Positions 55,922 to 64,000 of a stretch of DNA of 64,000 nt are shown in pieces. This stretch comes from Eremochloa ophiuroides (taxonomy: Eukaryota > Streptophyta > Magnoliopsida > Poales > Poaceae): the NCBI GenBank assembly GCA_038502445.1, contig JAHLJS010000007.1, forward strand, positions 79,033,868 to 79,097,867, given 5' to 3'. How positions within the stretch are numbered: position 1 is the stretch's first letter; each line of letters begins with the position of its first letter. The position numbers and the translations under genes were made by a program. The notes beneath the pieces are model-generated. The model made no database searches and had not been told where the DNA came from. It saw only the letters and a list, made by a program, of their open reading frames with translations.

Positions 55922-58007
55922 TGAAAACTCTAGTTTGGTTTTGGTAATTAATGACATTCTAAGGACTAACCTAAGTTGCTAAGTAATGCAAGATTTAGGT
56001 TAGTCATCCATGGAGTGGTGTGCCCAAAGGTTGATGGTGTTGATCAAAGGTGGCACAACCATGGAAAGTGAAGTGAAGTTGAAGTGATCCATCAAGGCAA
56101 AGGTATACCCTAATAGGGCTTTTCCTTTGGAGAACAAGGCACCTAGTGGGTGTGTTCTCATTTAGGATAGATAGCCGACTATTAAGGAGAGATCATGTGT
56201 TGGATTACTTTCAAGTGCTCTAGGTTGCATCTCATTGCATTGATCTAACTCGAGTCTAGACACTAAGTGACTAATCCTTGCAAAAAAGTCTTTTGAAAAG
56301 CTAACACACTGTGCACAAGTGTTGAGAACCTTGAGTGTTAGCACCAAGAAGCAAGGGGTGTGAAGAGGAGTTGAGGACAGCTGAATACTGGGCGTCAGAT
56401 GTTGTCTGGCGAAGCGTCGGACAGTAGAGTCTCTTGTCCGACGCCTTACCCTGAAGCTATGCAGAGGAGCGTCGAACGCTTCAACCTGAAGCGTCGGACC
56501 GTCCGATGGTCACTGAGTCGGACTGGAGTTTTTGAGGTGTCGGACAGTGGGATGACAGTCCGACGGTGGCGAGCGTGAGGAGAGCGCGTCGTGCGCGTTT
56601 TGTCTATGGCGAGAGCGTGATGTGGCACGACGTGGCAGGGCGTCGGACGACGGTTTGTTGTCCGACGGCCTGCGTCGGACGTTGTGTCTGACGGTTTGGG
56701 AGTTTCTGTCTCCTGTAGCTCAGAAATTGCGTCGGACAGTCCAACAGGTGAGCGTCGGACACTGTGTCCGACGGTTTAGGACTTTCTGTCCCTGTTGCGC
56801 AGTTCTTCCAGTGGGCGTCGGACTGTCCGACGCCTGTCGTCGGATTGTCGGATGGTGTGGTTTGGCGCGAGGGAACAATGTTGACCGTTGAGATCCAATG
56901 GCCATCATTTGAACCTGCTGACACGTGGCGAGCATCCGAGCGTCGGACGGGTTCCTAGCGTCCAACGGATGAGCGTCGGACGATGCTCTAGTAGCGTCCG
57001 ACGGTTTGAAAAGTGGCTTTGCGAGTTATTTCTGTGGGGTAACGGCTAGTTGAGTGGTTTGGCGTATTTAAGGACCCCTCTGGCCCTCAGGGGCAGTAAC
57101 CTTGAGTACTCTTGCACACTTGTTCATTCTAACTCTTTGTGAGCACTCTCTAGCCTCCCTCTCTCACTCTTGAACATCTCTTGATCATTCAAGTGAGTGA
57201 GTTGATCTTCAAGTGCATCATTGCTAGTGATTTGCATTCTAGAGCACTTGAGGGCAAGCCAAGGCTATGATCTTGTTCTCTTGGCATCTTGCCGGGTCCC
57301 TAGCGACTTGCGAAGGTTATTTCGGTGTTGAGCTCATCTTGGTGATTGTTTGAGGCCACACCGGTGATTGTGAGGGGTTTGCGGTTGTTTCCCCGATGGA
57401 GTGCCAAAACCGACTCTAGTGGAAATCTTGTGGTTGCATAGCCACCTCTCTTATGTTGGTGAGCGGCTCCCGGTGAGGGATTGGCGTGTGAAGCCTAGCT
57501 CGCAATCCACCAAGGATGAACGGTGCCACAACGAGGAGTAGCGTGACAGAGATCACGTGAACCTCGGTAAAAAATCCGGTGTTCATCTCTTCCTCACCTT
57601 CGAGTGAGTGTTTGGTTTTCTTGATTGAACTTTCGGATTTCTAGTGTGGTTCTTCTCTTGGTGATTGGCATCGGCACGGCATCGAGTTCACACTTCATCT
57701 AGCCCAAAGGTATAACAATCTCTATCCTTTAGTGGTGCCATCCCCATAGGATCGAGGGGAGTTGGTCTTTTCGCTAGGATTGTTTACCTACACCCTTAGC
57801 TCTGTGGTGTAGGCCTTTGTCGGTTGAGTGCTATATCTTGTGCAAGTAGACTTGTGATAGGTGGCTTGCATAACTCGAGTAGAGCTAGCACTTTGCCTCG
57901 CTTGCTTGTTAATCTAACCACTTGTCTAGTGTTGTGCTTGTAGCGGCATTAAATTTTAATTTGTCATTAGTGGCTATTCACCCCCCTCTAGCCACTCGGT
58001 CCTTACA
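55922..58007 (+). repeat. Solo LTR of a SIRE-type Copia element
   Basis: The repeat is 2086 bp and begins TGAAAACTCTAGTTTGG and ends CGGTCCTTACA. It is flanked by the perfect duplication AGGGT at 55917-55921 and 58008-58012 with no internal region, so it arose by recombination between two LTRs. It is related end to end to the LTRs of the element at 13411-23689. U3 (about 56390-57005) holds a cluster of GTCGGAC/GTCCGAC motifs. TATTTAAG at 57065-57072 is the TATA-like box. Confidence 0.93.
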
Positions 58008-58012
58008 AGGGT

Positions 58013-58300
58013 CAACTCGATCCATTGCCTGAGCGATCCGTGGTGACCCGCGGTTCGAACCTCGCCAGATGCATGTGTACCTGTATACAGTGCAGTTTGC
58101 TGCTGCTGTCCGCAAGCTTCAAAGCTAATACGCTTGAAACACAACTAATACGCATGAATCATGATTGGATTTGTGCCTTTCGTATGGTTTTTTTACGAAT
58201 TTTCATACGCAGAAACCCAATATTTTCATACTCAAGGGTACGCAAAAAATTACAGAGCCTAACAAATTTTCACATGTAGGGAAGAAGATCTAGAAGGCTT
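58013..58300 (+). other. Unassigned DNA with a Pol III B-box-like motif
   Basis: GGTTCGAACCTCGCC at about 58052-58066 fits the Pol III internal B box (GGTTCGANNCC), as in tRNAs and tRNA-derived SINEs. No matching A box at the right distance is clear and no tRNA cloverleaf can be drawn. It is probably a decayed SINE, which the solo LTR may have split. Confidence 0.3.
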
Positions 58301-58784
58301 TGCAGTATTATCATCGCCTGAAACTCTTGCCAAGTTCAGTTAGGCATTATAAGTTTTTTTAAAAAAATCGTCTACTGAAAGCATGAGGCCAGAAGCACAT
58401 TGAAGATACTGCTATAATTCAGCACTTTTCACATAATACCAAGTTTCAGATTACAAGTAATAATGTTGTCTTATCTTAACTGACGAAGCACAGTGAATTG
58501 GGCAGTCAGATAGGAGTAAACTACTCCTAGACAAGGTACTAGGTACAGTACAGTTCATTGGATCATTGGACTAACTCCGAAACATGGCACAGTTCATTGA
58601 CTTACTAAGCTAGCTACAATGGCCATTGGATCATTGGACTAACTCCGAAACATGGCACAGTTCATTGACTTACTAAGCTAGCTACAATGGCCAGACCATG
58701 CATCATTACACATGGGAAACTCAAAACCTTCTAGAAGGACAGATGGAGGAAGGCCCATCAGACCATGCATCATCACACATGCAG
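58301..58784. repeat. Region with a 67-bp perfect tandem duplication
   Basis: ATTGGATCATTGGACTAACT... at 58557-58623 is repeated at 58624-58690 without visible change. The phrase AGACCATGCATCAT is also doubled (58692 and 58761). The rest is unassigned; it may be the untranslated or decayed part of the hAT element to the right. Confidence 0.85.
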
Positions 58785-59449
58785 TCAACTTGACGAACTC
58801 CTAAACCTAAAAAACCAGCATAAAGTAGTTGTGGTTACAATTGGAATCAAGTCATGAATAAACTGTATTATCCTTTTCTGCAATTTCCAGTTATCATCGA
58901 TAAAATGACAAGTAACAACCATGTACCCTAAGGTTTGATTGATTGTCCACATATCTGGAGTCAAAGAGAACCTACATTTTGCATTCTTGAGACTATCCTT
59001 AAGTGCAGTTTTCATCTCACCTCTTAATGCAACCATTCCTTACTATGGTTCTACAAGGCACTTTGAACAAGGGGTTCAGACTTGATACAAATCTTCTAAA
59101 CCCAATCATACTCCATAAAGAGGAAGGGAACCCCTTGCAAGGAGACCATTCGCATCAACTCAGATCTGGACTCATCTGGATCATACCTCCAATCCTTCAA
59201 ACAACTGCCACAAGGAGACCTTAATGTAGAACTCAAGTCTTGCACAATCTTGAGGGCACTGCTACGTTTCTTACATCTCTTCAAATGAGTAAGGAGTGCA
59301 GTTGTCCCCTGACCACGCTTGGCACCCATCAATTCGTCGCAGTGTTTGCATCTTGCTTGCACCACTACTCCATCCTCAAGTATTGGCTCAAATTCTGTCC
59401 AACAGGCAGATCTAAAGTTTTTTGTAGCCTTTGCGATAGCTCCTTGCAT
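58785..59449 (-). pseudogene. hAT transposase, N-terminal fragment
   Basis: Reading right to left, it starts with a BED-type zinc finger (RCKHCDELMGAKRGQGTTALLTHLKRC, in ORF 59449-59096). A frameshift near 59096 follows. The sense continues as KTALKDSLKNAKCRFSLTPDMWTINQTLGYMVVTCHFIDDNWKLQKRI, the conserved start of the hAT catalytic region (D in PDMWT). The sequence then ends near 58785, so the remaining catalytic core and dimerisation domain are absent. No terminal inverted repeats or 8-bp duplication were identified. Confidence 0.85.
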
Positions 59450-59722
59450 TGGTTATTCTTGTTTGGTCATGCTCATTATCATCGACAACACACATTACAT
59501 CTAGACCTAAATCAGTAACAAAAGTAAAAATAATAAGTGTAGTTTCGTTGACTGCAGGTGCATAAAAATGTGTCTGCTGCCTGAAGGTTTATGTGTTTTT
59601 GAAAATTGGATGCAGATTTATATTATATGTCAAGGGAGTGCAGCTAACTATTGTAAGAATGCTAGCCAACAAGATATACATTATATACGAAGTAAAAAAA
59701 GGTCCACAACCATTTTAATTTG
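59450..59722. other. Flank of the hAT fragment
   Basis: It may include upstream hAT coding sequence in another frame (DDNEHDQTRITN near 59490-59450, minus strand). Otherwise no feature is seen. Confidence 0.4.
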
Positions 59723-60018
59723 GCTTAAGTCCAGTTTTCACCCCTCAACTATCGCGTCGGTTTAATTAGTACCCCCAACTACAAAACCGTCTATTTCTGG
59801 CACCTCAACTATCAAAACCGTTCACTTTTGACACTTGAGAACGATTTAGCATGGCACTGAGTGGTTTTGCATGGTTCTGTAGCATTACTGACGTTAGCGA
59901 TGATGTCAGCACTCCTTTTTAATTTGCGAAATTGATATCCTTTTATTCAATTTCACAAGTTAAAAAGGAGTGTTGACATCATCGCTGACGTCAGTAATGA
60001 TACAGTACCATGCAAAAC
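59723..60018. mobile_element. Left part of a palindromic MITE, cut by Copia-2
   Basis: GGCTTAAGTCCAG...CACCCCTCAACTATCGCG resembles the ends of the Mutator-like MITEs above. From 59864 a stem runs into a near-perfect inverted partner at 59947-60018 (about 70 bp arms, loop about 12 nt). The right arm stops at CATGCAAAAC exactly where the Copia LTR begins. The rest of the right end should lie beyond the window. Confidence 0.75.
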
Positions 60019-60447
60019 TGTTGAACTCATTAAGCCTGTGCATGGTTCAGAGCATGAAGTAGTAAGCAAAGTACTTAGTTGCATTGTCATGTTTACTTTC
60101 CATAGTTTGTATTAGTTGTTGCGTGCATGGACACGGTGTAAAGACCAGAATCGTGCTGCGTTCACGGTGCGGTCTAGTGTAGTTCTCGCGCCACGCCACG
60201 CATGAAACGTTCCTGCGCCATAGTCGGGCACGACGCAGCGTGAGCGGGCGTGGCGGGGATCTCGGATCACGGGACGTGAGCACCGTTCAATAAAAGAGAA
60301 AGAAAACCAGAGAAAAGGTCGCAACGCTTGCGACAAAAACATCCTGTGTACATCGTGTTCGCGTGTGTGAGTGGGACGTCATGCGTGAGAGCGTGAGATT
60401 GTTGCCGATCGCCATCGAGCTGCCAATTCCGGTAGCCGGTGCCAACA
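60019..60447 (+). repeat. 5' LTR of Copia-2
   Basis: A 429-bp LTR inferred from the start TGTTGAAC, the end GCCAACA and the primer site just behind it. The partner LTR is outside the window, so the left end rests on the terminal motif and on where the MITE arm stops. Confidence 0.7.
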
Positions 60448-60449
60448 AC

Positions 60450-60462
60450 TGGTACCAGAGCC
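60450..60462 (+). other. Primer-binding site of Copia-2
   Basis: TGGTACCAGAGCC lies two bases past the LTR and is close to the initiator-Met tRNA complement TGGTATCAGAGC. Confidence 0.8.
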
Positions 60463-60469
60463 ACAGTGC

Positions 60470-61734
60470 ATGTTCTACGACGGCTCCGTGAGCCCTCCGC
60501 GACAACCACCCAGAAAAAAGTACGTCATCCCTCGGAGGAGCCCGGCGGCAGAGGAGATGGTGGATGGCGATGGCGCGGAGGTTCAGGTGGCGTGGTGGAG
60601 CGTGTCCGAGAGAGTTCACTCATGTGGCCGATGCTCACCCGCTCCAATTACACGGAGTGGGCGATGCTCATGCAGTGTAACTACGAATCCCTAGAGATCT
60701 GGGATGTGATGGAGCCCGACAGCGCAGGAGTGAAAGTGGTCAAAAGATCGGCAAGCCATGGGTGCACTGCTGCGTTTCGTGCCCAAGGATATGTGGTAGA
60801 TGCTGGGAAGCAAGAACACCATCAAGGACGTGTGGCGGCGGTGAAGAGTATGCGCGTTGGTGCTGATCGGGTGAAAGAAGCCAATGCCCAACGCCTCCTC
60901 CACGAGTTTGAGAACATCGCGTTCAAGTACGGCGAGACGGTGGATGACTTCGCCATGCGCATCAATGCGTTGGCGGCGGATCTGCGCACATCCGGGGAGA
61001 CCCTCGATGATTCCCGGGTGGTGAAGAAGATGCTGCGTGTGCTACCCCATCGGTATGCGCAAATCGCACTTGCGATCGAGACTCTACTCGATCTCAAGAC
61101 GCTGACGATTGAAGAACTAGTTGGGAGACTCAAGATGGTGGAAGATCGCTTCGGGATTGAGTCGATCACCGACAAAGCCGGGAGATTGATGCTGACTGAG
61201 GAGTGGGTGTCAAGGAATCGTCATCGACTCTTGCCGGAGTCCTCCTCGAGTACGGAGAAGAAGTCAGGTTCGAGCCCGGGAAAGGCCAAAGGCGGCGGCC
61301 GTGGTGACAAGAAGGAAGGTGCCATCAAGCTGACATCCGAGGGCACTCCAAGGCGCAAGGGGTGATGCAGGAACTGTGGCATATACGACCACTGGAAGGA
61401 GGACTGCAAGAAGCCATCAAGAAAGGAGCGCAAAGAGGAAGCTCACCTCGTGAAGGCGGATATAGATCAGCCTGCTCTCCTACTCACCACGGTGAACGTC
61501 GTGCGCACACAGATGCGCGACATCGATCTCTCGTCAGGGTGTGCAACACAACAAGTTGTGCACCTCAACGAAAAGAAGGTGTATCCCACTGATCGTGATG
61601 AACACCAAGATGTATCGGTGCTTGACACAGGCGCCAGCAACCATATGATGGGGCGCAAGGAGGCTCTCGCGTCGCTGGACAAATCTGTGGGCGGCACAAG
61701 GTACTCACTGAAGTCTATTATATCCCTAAATTGA
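60470..61734 (+). pseudogene. gag: Copia-2 gag and protease start
   Basis: The gag core is in one frame from about 60620 (MWPMLTRSNYTEWAMLMQCNYESLEIWDVM, LRVLPHRYAQIALAIE, IEELVGRLKMVEDRF). The only ATG close to the primer site (60470, MFYDGSVSPPRQPPRK) is in another frame, so a frameshift probably lies between them. A TGA at 61363-61365 directly precedes the in-frame zinc knuckle CRNCGIYDHWKEDC. The frame continues to the protease motif LDTGASNHMMG (about 61621) and stops at 61732-61734. Confidence 0.85.
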
Positions 61735-64000
61735 AGAGTAACATCATTAGTCTAGGTCAACTTGAGGAGGGAGGCTGCAAAGTTGTGATTGAGAATGGGT
61801 ACTGTGAGGTCTTCGACGTCGAGCGTTCATTACTTGCTCGAGCACCATGTGTCAGGAACCGGCTGTACCTGCTGAAGACACAGCTCGCCGCTCCTATCTG
61901 CTTAGTGGCAAAGGGTGATGATGTTGCATGGTTGTGGCATGGTCGATTTGGGCATCTGAATTTCTGGGCGCTCCGGGAGCTTGGAGCCAAGCAGATGGTG
62001 ATTGGCATGCCTCTCATAGACAGAGTGGAAGAGTTTTGTGATGCTTGTAGACTTGGCAAGCAACAAACAAGGCCATTCCCGCAAGTGGCAAATTACAGGG
62101 CCAATGCAGTCCTAGACTTGCTCCATGCCGACTTGTGTGGACAGATCAGGCCAAAGACACCAGGAGGGAAGAGCTATTTTCTATTGATCGTTGATGATTA
62201 TAGCAGGTTCATGTGGGTGGAGCTCTTGGCAACAAATGGTGAAGCATTCAGGTACTTCAAGAAAGTCAAAGCACTAGCTTAGACGGAGAAGAACACCAAG
62301 CTGCGTGCATTTCGCAGTGACAGAGGTGGGGAGTTTAACTCTATTGAGTTCAAGGAGTACTGTGATGAGCATGGAGTGAAACATTTCACTACCACGCCCT
62401 ACACGCCACAGCAGAATGGTGTCGTTGAAAGAAGAAACCGTACTGTGGTGGAAATGGCGCGCTGTCTACTGAAAAGCAAATCTGTACCGGGAGAGTTTTG
62501 GGGTGAAGCAGTTGCTACTGCTGTATATCTGCTGAACCGTGCCCCAACTAAGAGCCTACAAGGGAGAACCCCATATGAAGCTTGGTACAACGAGAAGCCA
62601 AAGGTTCAGCATCTGCGTACGTTCGGATGTGTGGCCCATGTCAAGAAAGTTGGACCAGGTGTCACTAAACTTGCTGACAGATCAACACCCATGGTGTTTA
62701 TTGGGTATGAGACAGGCACAAAAGGATATCGAGTCTACGATCCCATTGAAAAGAAGCTACACATCTCTCGCAATGTTGCATTTGAAGAGAACAAAGCCTG
62801 GGATTGGAAACAGGAGAACCAAGCAGCAGAAGAACCGACTTCAGAGTTTCAGGTTGAAAATTTTTTTGTTGTCGGAAATGATTCAGAGAATGGAGATTCA
62901 GAGGAACCGACTGCTGCTATGTCAGATCCTGCACCTTCAGAACCAGAGTCACCTTCCCAAGGTCAGTGGTCGATAAATCCAGGATTGAGTGCTTGATCAA
63001 GTCACTCAACACACCCTGAGACTCCAAGTGCACAAGATATGGTTTTTGCAACGCCACCTACAGGAGGGTCAGCCGATTCAGAAGGAGTGCCACTGAGATA
63101 CAGAACACTTGACAACCTACTTGACACTACTGATGAATTGACTGGCTTTTAGTATAGTGGCGTGTGCTTTCTTGCAGCGGAAGAACTAAGAAGTGTTGAG
63201 GCAGCACTTAGTGAAGCTTGCTGGAGGAAGGCCATGACTGCTGAGATGGATTCCATCTTGGCAAATAAGACTTGGGAGCTGTCTGTACTACCTAAAGGAC
63301 ACCGAGCCATTGGATTGAAGTGGGTCTTCAAAGTTAAGAAGGATCCATCAGGAAACATTATAAAGTACAAAGCTTGGTTGGTTGCAAAGGGTATGCACAA
63401 CGTGAGGGGGTGGACTTTGAAGAAGTATTCGCTCCAGTAGCAAGGATTGAGACAGTGAGGCTTCTGATAGCCTTGGCTGCACAAATTGGTTGGTTGGTCC
63501 ATCACATGGATGTCAAATCGGCATTTTTGAATGGTGAACTGATGAAGGAGGTGTGAGGTGTATGTACAACAACCTCCTGGATTTGTTATGGATGGTGGCA
63601 GTGGTAAAGTACTCAAGCTGAAAAAGGCCCTGTATGGACTGCGTCAGGCTCCAAAGGCATGGAATGCTAAGTTGGACAGTGAACTCATCAAGCTCGGTTT
63701 TACCAGAAACCCACTTGAGCATGCTGTTTATAGGATAACATATGAGAATGGCTATCTGCTGGTGGGTGTGTATGTAGATGACCTGATAATCACTGGGTCA
63801 AGTGAAGAAATCATTGAAGTGTTCAAGAAAGAGATGATGAGCAGTTTCAGCATGAGTGATTTGGGGCTATTGAGTTATTACTTGGGTATACAGGTGGATC
63901 AGAAAGTGGATAAGACTACACTGTGCCAAAGCACCTATGCTCTGAAGATCCTAGAACAGGCGGGGATGAAAGGATGTAATCCTTGCCATGTGCCGATGGA
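61731..64000 (+). pseudogene. pol: Copia-2 pol: integrase and reverse transcriptase, broken
   Basis: After a frame change the sense continues as KSNIISLGQLEEGGC, then GAG-pre-integrase (WLWHGRFGHLNFWALREL), integrase (LLHADLCGQI, LLIVDDYSRFMWVE, FRSDRGGEFNS, TPYTPQQNGVVERRNRT) and RT. A TAG lies inside the integrase at 62280-62282 and a TGA in the linker at 62994-62996. In RT the frame shifts near 63390 and returns near 63556 (HHMDVKSAFLNGELMKEV, then VYVQQPPGFVMDG, LYGLRQAPKAWNAKL, YVDDLIITGS). It reads to the window edge; RNase H is not included. Confidence 0.9.

Larger units (their letters stand above)
60019..64000 (+). mobile_element. Copia-2 retrotransposon, truncated by the window edge
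   Basis: A plus-strand Copia element with 5' LTR (60019-60447), primer site, gag, protease, integrase and most of the reverse transcriptase. RNase H and the 3' LTR lie off the right edge. It is inserted in the palindromic MITE; the 5 bases before it are AAAAC. Several stops and frameshifts make it inactive. Confidence 0.9.

Noticed and set aside
58040..58075. tRNA gene at the GGTTCGAACC motif
   Set aside because: No acceptor stem, A box or anticodon arm can be placed. At most a decayed SINE.

Overview
The window is intergenic DNA from a plant nuclear genome, almost certainly a grass (Poaceae). It is dominated by nested LTR retrotransposons (Copia and Gypsy), an En/Spm-type CACTA transposon, Mutator-, Tourist- and Stowaway-like small elements, a solo LTR and a hAT remnant. 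Only one likely host gene is visible: a DUF1618-type gene of a family expanded in grasses (42944-44644, minus strand). No rRNA, tRNA, CRISPR array, bacterial operon or organellar block was seen. The species cannot be named from sequence alone.

Layout. 1-1705 and 10793-11335 are two halves of a decayed minus-strand Copia element. It is split by a 9.1-kb Athila-like Gypsy element (1706-10787, target duplication CCCAT) that has gag-protease and an accessory ORF but no reverse transcriptase, RNase H or integrase. 12414-24488 is a Gypsy LTR split by a 10.3-kb SIRE-type Copia element (13411-23689, target duplication CTTGG). Behind it lie a short gag remnant and a truncated LTR (about 24936-26297).

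26302-39149 is a CACTA transposon of about 12.8 kb. It carries an uninterrupted 1184-codon TNP2-type transposase and a second seven-exon gene whose product ends in a Ulp1-like cysteine protease domain. Both genes are on the minus strand. Arrays of short hairpins built on AACCGTGGCGGTT lie at both ends, and a third lies inside the element directly next to a TATA box for the second gene. This two-promoter arrangement is the most interesting system in the window.

39150-45414 holds a Gypsy RT fragment, a Tourist-like element interrupted by a Mutator-like MITE and then partly duplicated, and the DUF1618 gene. 45415-49725 is a Tourist-like element (target duplication TTA) that hosts a small LTR retrotransposon without coding capacity (45820-49617, target duplication CTTTT). 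49730-60018 contains a second Mutator-like MITE, minisatellites, a Stowaway MITE, a DNA element with a GC-rich interior, LTR fragments, a 2.1-kb solo LTR (target duplication AGGGT) and a hAT transposase remnant. From 60019 a plus-strand Copia element runs off the right edge. It is inserted in the arm of a long palindromic MITE.

The boundaries rest on target duplications, terminal motifs and primer-binding sites read by eye. Domain names rest on recognised motifs, not on database searches.
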